Below, one piece after another: positions 10,571 through 18,630 of a stretch of 37,868 bases of DNA. A program made the position numbers and the translations under genes. Source of the DNA: JAKFEE01 sp036675815. Its GTDB lineage: Bacteria; Pseudomonadota; Alphaproteobacteria; Rhodospirillales; Magnetospirillaceae. Location: positions 1-37,868 of the forward strand of contig JAKFEE010000024.1 of assembly GCA_036675815.1 (NCBI GenBank), in the 5' to 3' direction. The notes below the pieces were generated by a model that saw only the letters and a list, made by a program, of their open reading frames with translations, ran no database searches and was not told the origin of the DNA. How positions within the stretch are numbered: position 1 is the stretch's first letter; the number at the start of each line of letters is the position of its first letter.

Positions 10571-11170
10571 TTGTCGACGACCTTCCTGCTCATTCGCCAC
10601 GCCGAGCATGACCGCGTGGACGCGGTGCTGACCGGGCGCGAGACTGGGGTGCACCTGTCGCCGCACGGGCAGGCTCAGGCCGAGCGGCTGGCGCAATACC
10701 TGGGCGACGCACGCATCGCCGCGGTCCAGTCCAGCCCGCGCGAGCGGGCGCTGGAGACGGCGGCGCCGATCGCCGCGGCCGTGGGCCTGCCGTGCCAAAC
10801 CGCCGCCGCGCTGGATGAGATCGATTTCGGTGAATGGAGCGGTAGGAGTTTCGACGAGTTGGAGTGCGATCCACGCTGGCATGCGTGGAACCGCGCCCGC
10901 GGCGAGTCCCGCCCGCCCGGCGGCGAAAACATGGACGAGGTGCAGGCGCGCCTCGTGCACCACCTCAGACGGTTGGCCGCCGCCCATTCCGGACACAACG
11001 TGGTCGTCGTCAGCCACGGCGACGTGATCAAGGCGGTGCTGCTGCACCTGCTGGGCGCGCCGTGGGATGCCATCGGACGCATCGAGATCGCGACCGCCAG
11101 CATCTCGACCGTGGTCATCGGCGACTGGGGCGGCACGATCATCGCGATCAACGAACGGATGGCCCCATGA
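10571..11170 (+). CDS. Histidine phosphatase (phosphoglycerate mutase-like)
   Basis: A 199-residue member of the histidine phosphatase superfamily. The catalytic LIRHAEHD motif near the start, the acid loop with DEIDFGEWSG, and VSHGDVIKA with the second histidine are all visible. The start codon is TTG at 10571, 12 bp after ino1. The superfamily removes phosphate from small metabolites. The position right after ino1 suggests dephosphorylation of inositol phosphate or of a later phosphorylated sugar, taking the place of the usual SuhB-type inositol monophosphatase, but this is inference. Its stop codon overlaps the next start (ATGA at 11167-11170). Confidence 0.85.
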   Translation: MSTTFLLIRHAEHDRVDAVLTGRETGVHLSPHGQAQAERLAQYLGDARIAAVQSSPRERALETAAPIAAAVGLPCQTAAALDEIDFGEWSGRSFDELECDPRWHAWNRARGESRPPGGENMDEVQARLVHHLRRLAAAHSGHNVVVVSHGDVIKAVLLHLLGAPWDAIGRIEIATASISTVVIGDWGGTIIAINERMAP

Positions 11171-12252
11171 GGATCGTGATCTTCGGGCTGACCGTGTCGT
11201 CCTCCTGGGGCAATGGCCATGCCACCCTGTGGCGGGGGCTGTGCCGGGCGCTGGGCGCCCTGGGCCACCGGGTGGTCTTCTTCGAAAGGGATGTCTCGTA
11301 TTACGCCACCACGCGCGACCTGCACGAGGTGCCCGGGGCGACGCTGGTGCTCTATGCCGACTGGGAGTCCATCCGGGCGAGGGCTCGGGCGGAATTGATC
11401 GATGCCGATGTCGGCATCGCCACCTCGTACTGCCCGGACGCGATCGCGGCCACGGCGCTGTTGCTCGACACCGGCCGGGCCTTTCCGGTGTTCTACGACC
11501 TCGACACGCCGGTGACCCTGGCGCGGCTGTCGGAGGGCGACCGCGTGCCTTACCTGCCGCCGCGAGCCTTGGCCGACTTCGGCCTGGTGCTGAGCTTCAC
11601 CGGCGGCGGCGCACTGCAGGCGCTGCGGGAGCGGCTGGGGGCGCGACGGGTCACGCCGCTGTACGGCCATTCCGATCCGGCGGTGCACCACCCGGTGCCG
11701 CCGGCGGCGCATTACCGGGCCGACCTGTCCTATCTCGGCACCTATGCGGCGGACCGCCAGCACCGGCTGGAGGAGCTGTTCATCGCCCCGGCGGCACAGC
11801 GGCCAGACCTGCGCTTCCTGATCGGCGGCGCCCAGTATCCCGAGACCTTCCCGTGGACCGACAACATCTTCTTCGTCCGCCACCTGCCGCCGGTCGAGCA
11901 CCCGCAGTTCTATGCGTCGTCGCGCCTTACCCTGAACGTGACGCGCCGCGACATGGCGAACATGGGCTGGTGCCCGTCGGGCCGCCTGTTCGAAGCCGCC
12001 GCCTGCGGCGCCGCCATCCTGTCGGACGTGTGGCCGGGGCTCGGCGATTTCTTCGGGCCCGGCCAAGAGATTCTGGTCGCCCGTTGCGAAGAGGACGTCC
12101 TGGCGGCGCTCGACCTGAGCGATGCCGAACTGTCGCGCATCGCCGCCGCCGGGCGCGAGCGCGTGCTGGCCGAACACACCTCGCGCCACCGGGCCGGCGA
12201 AATGATCGCCGCCATCGCGGCGGCAATGTCGGCGCAAGCGGCGGAGGCTTGA
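11167..12252 (+). CDS. CgeB-like glycosyltransferase 1
   Basis: A 361-residue GT-B-fold protein of the group annotated as CgeB-like or family 1_2 glycosyltransferases. The N-terminal half begins MRIVIFGLTVSSSWGNGHAT and carries FYDLDTPVTLARL and LSFTGGGALQ; the C-terminal donor-binding half carries ADLSYLGTYAADRQ, FYASSRLTLNVTRRDMA and GRLFEAAACGAAILSD. It is cytosolic, with no signal peptide. It closely resembles the protein at 26338 across its length (SSWGNGHAT, DIDTPVTL, LGTY..DRQ, RLFEAAAC), so the two are paralogues at opposite ends of the cluster. The sugar donor and acceptor are unknown. Confidence 0.85.
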   Translation: MRIVIFGLTVSSSWGNGHATLWRGLCRALGALGHRVVFFERDVSYYATTRDLHEVPGATLVLYADWESIRARARAELIDADVGIATSYCPDAIAATALLLDTGRAFPVFYDLDTPVTLARLSEGDRVPYLPPRALADFGLVLSFTGGGALQALRERLGARRVTPLYGHSDPAVHHPVPPAAHYRADLSYLGTYAADRQHRLEELFIAPAAQRPDLRFLIGGAQYPETFPWTDNIFFVRHLPPVEHPQFYASSRLTLNVTRRDMANMGWCPSGRLFEAAACGAAILSDVWPGLGDFFGPGQEILVARCEEDVLAALDLSDAELSRIAAAGRERVLAEHTSRHRAGEMIAAIAAAMSAQAAEA

Positions 12253-12254
12253 GC

Positions 12255-13070
12255 ATGTGGGGAATCATACCGGCGGCCGGCCGCGGCAGCCGCATCCAGC
12301 CGCTGGGTTTCTCAAAGGAACTGCTGCCGGTCGGCAGCCGCTTGGATGGCCCCACCGAGCGCCCCTGCGCGGTCAGCGAGTATCTGGTCGAGCGCATGAT
12401 CCGCGGCGGGGCGGACAAGATCTGCTTTGTCATCTCGCCGGGCAAGTCCGACATCGTCGAGTATTTCGGCGGCACCTATGGGCCGGCCTCGATCGCCTAT
12501 GTCGTCCAGCCCGAGCCGGTGGGCCTATGCGATGCCATCTTCCGGGCGCTGCCGCTGGTCCCGGCCGACGAGGGCGTCATCGTCGGCCTGCCCGACACCA
12601 TCTGGTTTCCCGAAACGGCGCTGAGCGCCCTGCCCGATGCGCTGTCGTTCCTGCTGTTCCCGGTCGAAAATCCGGAGTTGTTCGACGCGGTGATCCTCGA
12701 CGACCGTCAACGGATCCGCGAAATCCAGGTGAAGAAGCCGGGGCCGGCGTCGCGCTGGGTCTGGGGTGCCTTCAAGATGCCCGGCCGGGTCCTTGGTGAA
12801 CTGCACGCGCTGTGGTTGGCGCGCGGACGCAGCGACGAATACGTCGGGACCTTAGTCAACGCCTTCATCGCGCGCGGTGGCGAGGCCGTCGGCGTGCCGG
12901 TCGGCAAGGCCTATGTCGACGTCGGCACCCTCCACGGCTACCGCGCCGCCATCACCCTGCTCGAACGCGCCGGCGCCGACCGCGTCGCCGAAGGGGCGCG
13001 CATCACCCTGGGCTGGCCCGCCGTCGGGGCGGGGCGTCCCGTCAACAACACGGTTCCCGAGCAGCCATGA
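12255..13070 (+). CDS. Sugar-1-phosphate nucleotidyltransferase
   Basis: A 271-residue nucleotidyltransferase of the RfbA/GalU fold, making an NDP-sugar from NTP and a sugar 1-phosphate. The nucleotide-binding start IIPAAGRGSRIQPLGFSKEL contains the G-x-G-x-R loop and the Lys of the F-S-K-E-L-L-P segment. QPEPVGLCDAIF and a GLPDTIWFP metal-binding region follow, and VDVGTLHGYRAA marks the C-terminal end. The start is the ATG at 12255, 2 bp after the previous stop codon. It probably activates the sugar used by the epimerases and glycosyltransferases of this cluster; the base and sugar cannot be told from sequence. Confidence 0.88.
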   Translation: MWGIIPAAGRGSRIQPLGFSKELLPVGSRLDGPTERPCAVSEYLVERMIRGGADKICFVISPGKSDIVEYFGGTYGPASIAYVVQPEPVGLCDAIFRALPLVPADEGVIVGLPDTIWFPETALSALPDALSFLLFPVENPELFDAVILDDRQRIREIQVKKPGPASRWVWGAFKMPGRVLGELHALWLARGRSDEYVGTLVNAFIARGGEAVGVPVGKAYVDVGTLHGYRAAITLLERAGADRVAEGARITLGWPAVGAGRPVNNTVPEQP

Positions 13071-13837
13071 TCAACCGTCCGCCACTCCACGCCAAGCAGA
13101 TCCGCAGCCGGGCGCAAGAGCTTGGCCCCTGGTTCCACAACATCGACCTGGATGGCGTTCAGACCGCCCCCGAGCACTTCCTCGGCGATTATCCCCGCGT
13201 GAAATGGCGCCGCTTTGCCGATGCCTTGCCGGCCGACCTGTCCGGCAAGGCCGTCCTCGACATCGGCTGCAACGGCGGCTTCTACTCGATCGAGATGAAG
13301 CGGCGCGGCGCCGCCCGGGTGCTGGGCATCGACTTCGACGACGGCTACCTCGCCCAGGCCCGCTTCGCCGCTGAGGTCACCGGCCAGGACATAGAGTTCC
13401 GTCATCTGTCGGTCTACGACGTCGGCGCCCTCGGCGAGCGCTTCGACGTCGTTTTGTTCATGGGCGTGCTCTACCACCTGCGCCACCCGCTGCTGGCGCT
13501 CGACCTCGTCCGCGAGCACGTCGCCCGCGACCTACTGGTGTTCCAGTCGATGCACCGCGGCGCCACCGAGATCGAGCCGGTGCCCGCCAATGTCGGCTTC
13601 TGGCAGACCGAGCTGTTCGAGCGGCGCGGCTATCCCAAGCTGCACTTCATCGAACATCGCTACGCCGACGACCCCACCAACTGGTGGGTGCCGAACCGCG
13701 CCTGCACCGAGGCGATGCTGCGCAGCGCCGGGTTCGAGATCCTGGGGCATCCCGAGGACGAGGTCTATCTGTGCCGCCCCGCCGCCGACCGCGGTGGCGA
13801 CGGCGCCGTCTATCCTGCACGAGGGCCAGCCGAATGA
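13067..13837 (+). CDS. SAM-dependent methyltransferase (TIGR04290/Rta_06860-like)
   Basis: A 256-residue class I methyltransferase. The SAM-binding motif VLDIGCNGGFYSIEM lies near residue 65, LGIDFDDGYLAQARFA is the acidic strand 2 region, and FDVVLFMGVLYHLRHPLLAL is motif IV. It resembles the CmoB/DUF1698-like group, and as I recall the Rta_06860 family (TIGR04290) that occurs with glycosyltransferases; the exact model would need checking. It starts with a 4-bp overlap (ATGA) and ends in another, so it is tightly coupled to its neighbours. Likely job: O- or N-methylation of the glycoside. Confidence 0.85.
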   Translation: MINRPPLHAKQIRSRAQELGPWFHNIDLDGVQTAPEHFLGDYPRVKWRRFADALPADLSGKAVLDIGCNGGFYSIEMKRRGAARVLGIDFDDGYLAQARFAAEVTGQDIEFRHLSVYDVGALGERFDVVLFMGVLYHLRHPLLALDLVREHVARDLLVFQSMHRGATEIEPVPANVGFWQTELFERRGYPKLHFIEHRYADDPTNWWVPNRACTEAMLRSAGFEILGHPEDEVYLCRPAADRGGDGAVYPARGPAE

Positions 13838-14769
13838 TCGAAGCAGCGATGATCTGGAACGAGCCGAACAACAAATCCCATTGGGACATCGAACTCGACC
13901 CCGACTGGCGCCTGTTCGCCAATGCCGCCATCGCCGCCGGCCAGGCGATCGGCGACGCTTGCCCGGGCCTGCCACGGGCGTTGGGCGGGATTTCGCCGAT
14001 CGATCCGCTGTTCATCGCCAACATGGCCGGCAAGGGCGTGCTCCACCACGTCGACGTGGTGGCGGTGCACGGGTTTCCACTGGATTGGAACCTGTGGCAG
14101 ATCCACGAATGGCCGGCCAAGATCGACGAGATCCGCGCCGTCACCGCGCTGCCCATCTGGGTCAGCGAGGTCGGCGTCTCGACCTTCGGCGCCGAGGAGG
14201 TGCAGGTGTGGGGCGTGGCGCGCACGGCCGAGTTGCTCAAGGGCAAGGCGCCGCGCATCCACTGGTACAGCCTTTACGACCTGCCACAGTCCTGGGGCGC
14301 CACCACCCGCCACCGCGAGGCCGAGGGTTCCTCCTACTACCGGCATTTCTACATGGGCCTGCTGCGCGAGGACGGCTCGCCCAAGGCGGCGGTGACGGAG
14401 TTCGCGCGCCACACGCCGGAGCTTGGCATCTGTCAGTGGTTCCATTTCGAGGACCCGCGCCTCCATGAGGCGATCGCGTGGTTGCGGCGGCTGGGGGTTC
14501 GCCATCTGCGCACCGGCCTGTCGTGGGCCGACAGCTTCCGCCCCAATGCACTGGACTGGTTCGACCGGCAGATGGATGCTCTGGCCGAGTTCGACGTCAC
14601 CATCACCTTCTGCTTCACGCCGGAGCACCGCGGCATCATGCCGCATCACACCAGTCCGCCGCTGGATGATGACGAGTTCGCCGACTTCTGCGCGTCGATG
14701 CTGCACCGCTACGCCCGCCACACCGGACTGGTCATGCCCGGCGCGGGGTCGGCGCCTGCGCTGAGGTGA
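13834..14769 (+). CDS. Circularly permuted glycosidase-like TIM-barrel protein
   Basis: A 311-residue protein related to clan GH-A glycosidases (often named beta-xylosidase), with the two halves of the barrel in swapped order. It opens directly at strand 4 with MIWNEPNNKSHWD (putative acid/base Glu10), then ALGGISP, VVAVHGF and IWVSEVGVSTF (putative nucleophile Glu112). What should be the N-terminal part follows at residues 198-295: the beta-1-like GICQWFHFED, then RHLRTGLSWAD and ITFCFTPEHRGIMPHHTSPP. The same blocks occur in the usual order in the protein at 19746 (RLRTVISWAD, HYTPPSLGILP, WHEPNSLSHWD, WITEAGYSTW). The start is fixed by an ATGA overlap. No signal peptide, so it acts in the cytosol; hydrolase or transglycosylase activity is inferred. 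Confidence 0.8.
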   Translation: MIEAAMIWNEPNNKSHWDIELDPDWRLFANAAIAAGQAIGDACPGLPRALGGISPIDPLFIANMAGKGVLHHVDVVAVHGFPLDWNLWQIHEWPAKIDEIRAVTALPIWVSEVGVSTFGAEEVQVWGVARTAELLKGKAPRIHWYSLYDLPQSWGATTRHREAEGSSYYRHFYMGLLREDGSPKAAVTEFARHTPELGICQWFHFEDPRLHEAIAWLRRLGVRHLRTGLSWADSFRPNALDWFDRQMDALAEFDVTITFCFTPEHRGIMPHHTSPPLDDDEFADFCASMLHRYARHTGLVMPGAGSAPALR

Positions 14770-14773
14770 GGCG

Positions 14774-15610
14774 ATGGCAGCCGCCACCGGGCACGCAGAT
14801 CTGCTGGCGGCGCTCGCCGATCCCGCCCGGCCGCGCCTGGATGCCAGACGCGTGGTGGTGCTCGTCGCCCATCCCGACGATGAAACCGTCGGCTGCGGCG
14901 GTGTCCTGGCACGCCTGACGGGCGTCACGGTCGTCGTCGCCACCGACGGCGCGCCCCGTAATCTGCACGATGCGCATGACCATGGCTTCGCCACGGTCGC
15001 CACCTACGCCGCCGAGCGAGCGCACGAACTGGTCACCGCCTGCGCCCTGGCGGGTTGCCCGGCCGCGCAGATCGTCCGCCTCGGCATCCCCGACCAGGGG
15101 GCGGCATTCGCCCTGGTGCCGCTGGCCCGACGCCTGGCCGGACTGTTCGCCGCACGCCAGGTCGCGACGGTGCTGACCCACGCCTACGAGGGTGGACATC
15201 CCGATCACGACGCCACCTGTTTCGCCGCGCACGCCGCAGTGCGGCTGCTGGCGGCGAACGGGCCAGGGCCGGCGATCGTCGAAATGCCCCTGTATCGCAT
15301 GGGCGACACGGGCATGGAGTTGCAGAGCTTCGGCGCCGATGCCGCCGACGTCACCCGCGTCGTGCTGACTCCCGAAGAGCAAGAGCACAAACGCCGCATG
15401 CTCGACCGCTATCGCACGCAGGCGGCGATACTCGCGCCGTTCGGGACCGAGGTGGAACTGTTCCGCACGGCACCTGTCCATCAATTTGCCGAGCTGCCGA
15501 ATGGCGGTCGACTGCTGTACGAGCATTTCGACTGGCGCCTGTCGGGGGCGCAATGGCGGACCCTCGCGGCAGCCGCCATGGCGGACCTCAGTTTCGGTGA
15601 CGGTGCATGA
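14774..15610 (+). CDS. PIG-L/LmbE-family deacetylase
   Basis: A 278-residue zinc-dependent deacetylase of the PIG-L family, whose members remove acetyl groups from N-acetylglucosaminyl conjugates (GlcNAc-PI, GlcNAc-Ins in MshB, GlcNAc-malate in BshB). The metal and catalytic motif AHPDDE is at 32-37 and the second metal motif HPDHD at 142-146; TDGAPRN lies between. A good ribosome binding site (GAGGTGAGG) precedes the ATG at 14774. With Ino1 and glycosyltransferases nearby, a GlcNAc-inositol-like intermediate is a reasonable substrate guess, but that is inference. The stop codon overlaps the next start by 4 bp. Confidence 0.88.
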   Translation: MAAATGHADLLAALADPARPRLDARRVVVLVAHPDDETVGCGGVLARLTGVTVVVATDGAPRNLHDAHDHGFATVATYAAERAHELVTACALAGCPAAQIVRLGIPDQGAAFALVPLARRLAGLFAARQVATVLTHAYEGGHPDHDATCFAAHAAVRLLAANGPGPAIVEMPLYRMGDTGMELQSFGADAADVTRVVLTPEEQEHKRRMLDRYRTQAAILAPFGTEVELFRTAPVHQFAELPNGGRLLYEHFDWRLSGAQWRTLAAAAMADLSFGDGA

Positions 15611-16647
15611 GCCTGTGCATCCTGAGCGTCGCCTATCCCTTCGCCGCCGTGACGCCCGATACCAGCGGCGGCGCCGAGCAAGTGCTGTGGCTGCTCGACC
15701 GCGCCCTGCATCGTGCCGGGCACCGGTCAATGGTCATCGCCCGCGCCGGCTCGGCCGTTCATGGAAAGCTGATCACCATCCCGCCACCAGCCAGCTTGGA
15801 TGATGCGACAATGCGGCGCGGGCACCAACGGTGCGCACGGATGATCGCCGAGGTGCTCGCCCGGGTTCCCGTCGATGTGGTGCACATGCATGGCGTCGAT
15901 TTCCACGCCTATCTGCCGCCGGCCGGGGTACCGGTGCTGGTGACGCTACACTTGCCCTTGTCCTGGTACCCGTCCGAGGCTCTGCGGCCGCAGCGCCCCG
16001 ATACGTGGCTGCATTGCGTGTCCGCCGCCCAACAGACGGCGGACACGAGGGATCTGCACCTTCTGCCGCCCATCGAGAACGGTGTCGACCTCGACGGTTT
16101 CCGCCGCTGCCACGTGCGACGGCGCTTCGCCCTCATGCTCGGGCGCATTTGCCCCGAAAAAGGCGTGCATCTGGCCATTGAAGCGGCGAAACGGGCGGCC
16201 GTGCCCCTGGTGATCGCCGGCGAACTGTTCGCCTATGAGGCCCACCGGTGCTACTTCGAGAGCGAGGTGCGCCCGCATCTCGACCGGTTGCGCCGCTGGG
16301 TCGGGCCGGTCGGAGGGGCGCGCAAGCGGCGGCTGCTAGCCGCGGCACATTGCGTGCTGATCCCCTCGCTGGCCGAAGAGACCAGTTCGCTGGTGGCGCG
16401 CGAGGCCGCCGCCGCCGGCACGCCTGTCGTCGCCTTCGCCCGCGGCGCCTTGCGCGAGACCATCGAGCACGGCCGCACGGGGTTCCTGGTCGACGGCCTC
16501 GATGCCATGGCACAGGCGATCCACCGTTGCGGCGAAATCGAGGCCGAGCACTGCCGCACCGCCGCCCAAGCCCGGTTCTCGGCCGAGCAGATGGCGGCGA
16601 AGTACCTCAGACGTTACGCAAGCCTCGCCGCTCAGGTGGCCGCGTGA
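15607..16647 (+). CDS. GT4-family glycosyltransferase A
   Basis: A 346-residue GT-B retaining glycosyltransferase, cytosolic. The N-terminal domain begins LCILSVAYPFAAVTPDTSGG and includes VDVVHMHGVDFHAYLP. The donor-binding C-terminal domain shows RFALMLGRICPEKGVHLAIE, then the E-x7-E type region SLAEETSSLVAREAAAAGTP, ending with a GRTGFLVDG loop. It probably adds a hexose or similar sugar from an NDP donor. It is coupled to the deacetylase upstream by an ATGA overlap and to the GNAT downstream by a GTGA overlap. Donor and acceptor cannot be told from sequence. Confidence 0.87.
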   Translation: MSLCILSVAYPFAAVTPDTSGGAEQVLWLLDRALHRAGHRSMVIARAGSAVHGKLITIPPPASLDDATMRRGHQRCARMIAEVLARVPVDVVHMHGVDFHAYLPPAGVPVLVTLHLPLSWYPSEALRPQRPDTWLHCVSAAQQTADTRDLHLLPPIENGVDLDGFRRCHVRRRFALMLGRICPEKGVHLAIEAAKRAAVPLVIAGELFAYEAHRCYFESEVRPHLDRLRRWVGPVGGARKRRLLAAAHCVLIPSLAEETSSLVAREAAAAGTPVVAFARGALRETIEHGRTGFLVDGLDAMAQAIHRCGEIEAEHCRTAAQARFSAEQMAAKYLRRYASLAAQVAA

Positions 16648-17627
16648 ACGCCGAAACGCTGCGCGACGCGGCTGCCCTGGCGGCGCTCGCGCCGGAATGG
16701 TGGGCGTTGTGGCGGCGAACCCCCGAGGCCACGCCTTTCCAATCGCCGGCATGGCTGCTGCCGTGGTGGCATGCCTTCGCCCCCGGTGAGCTTTGCGTCG
16801 TCGCGGTGAGGTGCGACGGGCGGCTGGCCGGGTTGGCCCCATGCTATGTCGAGGCCGGAACGCGCCGCCTGCTGCCCCTCGGAATCGCGCTCGGCGACTA
16901 CTGCGACGTGCTCCTCGAGCCCGACCACAGGCCAGGCGCGGGCGCGGCGATGGCGGCGCATCTCGCCGCCGATGCCGGCTGGGTGGAATGGCGGCTTCCG
17001 GATCTGGCACCGACGGCGGCGGCGTGGCACCTGCCGGTGCCCGACGGCTGCCGCGAGACCATCGACGCGGCGACACCCTGCGCCGTTCTGGGGCTGCCGG
17101 CGGCCATCCCCAAGCGGCAGCGGCGCAAGCACCGCATGGCGCTGCACCGGGCGGCGCGGCGCGGCGGCGCGCGAATTGCGCCGGCGGCCGGGGACGCGGT
17201 CAGTCGCCTGACTGGCGAGTTGTGCCGCCTGCACGGGCTGCGCTGGGCCAGCCGCGGCGTGCCGGGTGGCGTATTCGCCGACCGGCGGGTGGTGATGTTT
17301 TTTGAGGCGGCGGCGCCGGCGCTGCATGCCGCCGGCCTGTTGCGGCTATACACGGTCGAGATCGGCGGCACGCTCGCCGGCGTCTACTGGGGTTTTCTGC
17401 ACTGCGATCGCGCCTACGCCTATCTTGGCGGCTTCGATCCCGCCTTCTCCTTCGAAAGCCCCGGCACGCTGCTGATTGCCCATGCCATCGCCGAAGCCAC
17501 CTCCGAAGGCGTGGGCGAGCTGGACTTCCTCCGCGGCGGCGAGGCCTACAAGTTCGACTGGGGCTGCAGTCGCCGCGACAGCCGCTGTCGCTCATTCGCC
17601 CGGCAGGCCGCCGATGTCGCCGTCTGA
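16644..17627 (+). CDS. GNAT-fold acyltransferase, CelD/BcsL-FemAB-like (PF13480 type)
   Basis: A 327-residue protein of the double-GNAT group seen in exopolysaccharide and cellulose clusters. The start is GTG at 16644, overlapping the previous stop codon (GTGA). Visible family traits are the N-terminal TPFQSPAWLLPWWHAFAPGE, the basic KRQRRKHRMALHRAARRG linker, the core LYTVEIGGTLAGVYWGF and YLGGFDP, and a C-terminal YKFDWG. Such proteins transfer an acyl or aminoacyl group to an amino sugar or peptide. Following a deacetylase, a plausible role is N-acylation of the freed amine. The C-terminus overlaps the next gene by 14 bp. Confidence 0.8.
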   Translation: MNAETLRDAAALAALAPEWWALWRRTPEATPFQSPAWLLPWWHAFAPGELCVVAVRCDGRLAGLAPCYVEAGTRRLLPLGIALGDYCDVLLEPDHRPGAGAAMAAHLAADAGWVEWRLPDLAPTAAAWHLPVPDGCRETIDAATPCAVLGLPAAIPKRQRRKHRMALHRAARRGGARIAPAAGDAVSRLTGELCRLHGLRWASRGVPGGVFADRRVVMFFEAAAPALHAAGLLRLYTVEIGGTLAGVYWGFLHCDRAYAYLGGFDPAFSFESPGTLLIAHAIAEATSEGVGELDFLRGGEAYKFDWGCSRRDSRCRSFARQAADVAV

Positions 17628-18498
17628 CGGCGATGCGATACGCGTTCTGCTTGCCTGCGGCCGCGGTGAGCTGCCGGTCAATGTGGCGTTGATGCGCCTG
17701 ATCTCGTGTGCCCACGACCCGGCAGAGGTGGACATCACGCTTGAACACGCCATCGAACTGGTGGCGTTGCGTGGTGCATGCGCCGAAAGCGGGCGCATCC
17801 AGCAGGTCAGGCGGTTGTGGCGCGACACTCCACAGGCGTGGCCCAAGCTGCGGGCGGTCGTCACCCCTGCCGCCGACGCGACGGAAGGCACCGCCAAGCG
17901 TTGGGCGGCCGTATTCGACCGCGCCGTCGCCATCTCGCCCGAGGCCAGTGTCGCCCTTTATTCTCTGGGCCGCCCGGATCTGCTGGCGCGGGCGACGGAC
18001 GAGATCATGGACCTCATGCTGGCGTGGAAGCTGCTGGGCGCCGGCCGCCGGGCAATAGAAATCGGCTGCGGCATCGGCCGGTTCCTGGCCCCGGTCGCAC
18101 GGACGGGCACCTTGGCCGTCGGCATCGACGTGTCGACCGGGATGTTGCGCGAGGCGCGCCGGCGCTGCCGCGGCGTCGCGGGAGCATGGCTCATTCAAAC
18201 CGGCGGCGCCGATCTCGCCTGCATCGGTGATTCCCGCGCCGAGTTGGTCTACGCCATCGACGTGTTTCCCTATCTGGTCGACAGCGGCCTCGCCGCCACG
18301 CATGTGGCCGAGGCCGCACGCGTACTGAAGCCGCGTGGAACCCTGCTGGTGATGAACTGGTCCTATCGCGGCGACCTGGCCGCGGACCGGGGCGAGATCG
18401 CCCGATTGGCCGCAAGCATTGGCCTGACATGGGTGGATCGGCCGGTCGCCCTCAGCCATTGGGACGGTAAAATCTACCGGCTGGAAAAGCCCGCTTAG
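17614..18498 (+). CDS. SAM-dependent methyltransferase with extended N-terminus
   Basis: A 294-residue protein whose C-terminal two thirds is a class I methyltransferase: AIEIGCGIGRFLAPVA (SAM loop, about residue 145), VGIDVSTGMLREARRRC, AELVYAIDVFPYLV and the post-motif VLKPRGTLLVMNWSY. The first 120 residues are not recognised; they begin MSPSDGDAIRVLLACGRGEL and look helical. The start is the ATG at 17614 inside the GNAT gene. This ends the first part of the cluster; the stop codon lies in a small hairpin. Substrate unknown. Confidence 0.8.
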   Translation: MSPSDGDAIRVLLACGRGELPVNVALMRLISCAHDPAEVDITLEHAIELVALRGACAESGRIQQVRRLWRDTPQAWPKLRAVVTPAADATEGTAKRWAAVFDRAVAISPEASVALYSLGRPDLLARATDEIMDLMLAWKLLGAGRRAIEIGCGIGRFLAPVARTGTLAVGIDVSTGMLREARRRCRGVAGAWLIQTGGADLACIGDSRAELVYAIDVFPYLVDSGLAATHVAEAARVLKPRGTLLVMNWSYRGDLAADRGEIARLAASIGLTWVDRPVALSHWDGKIYRLEKPA

Positions 18499-18516
18499 CC
18501 CGTTCCACTGGGCTAA
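18495..18516 (+). terminator. Small hairpin at the break between the two halves of the cluster
   Basis: TTAGCCC (18495-18501) pairs perfectly with GGGCTAA (18510-18516) around an 8-nt loop. It includes the stop codon of the upstream methyltransferase and has no T-run. The 132 bp from 18499 to 18630 is the largest gap within the cluster and may hold a second promoter for the genes from 18631 on; I could not define its boxes. Confidence 0.3.
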
Positions 18517-18630
18517 ATCACTGGCAGTGCTGGCTTCTATCCAAATGTGACCAGCAACTCCACCTTTGCCTTTGAGTGCTTCGCGCGTTCCGTTCACATC
18601 TCAAGTGCAGTTCCAGCGAAGCGAGCTCAA

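Noticed and set aside
13684..13833. N-terminal extension of the permuted glycosidase
   Set aside because: This upstream stretch is Arg-rich and overlaps the methyltransferase gene in another frame; the ATGA junction at 13834 is the natural start.
9461..17627. A plain mycothiol or bacillithiol operon
   Set aside because: No cysteine ligase gene, too many glycosyltransferases, and epimerase and radical SAM genes that such pathways do not use.
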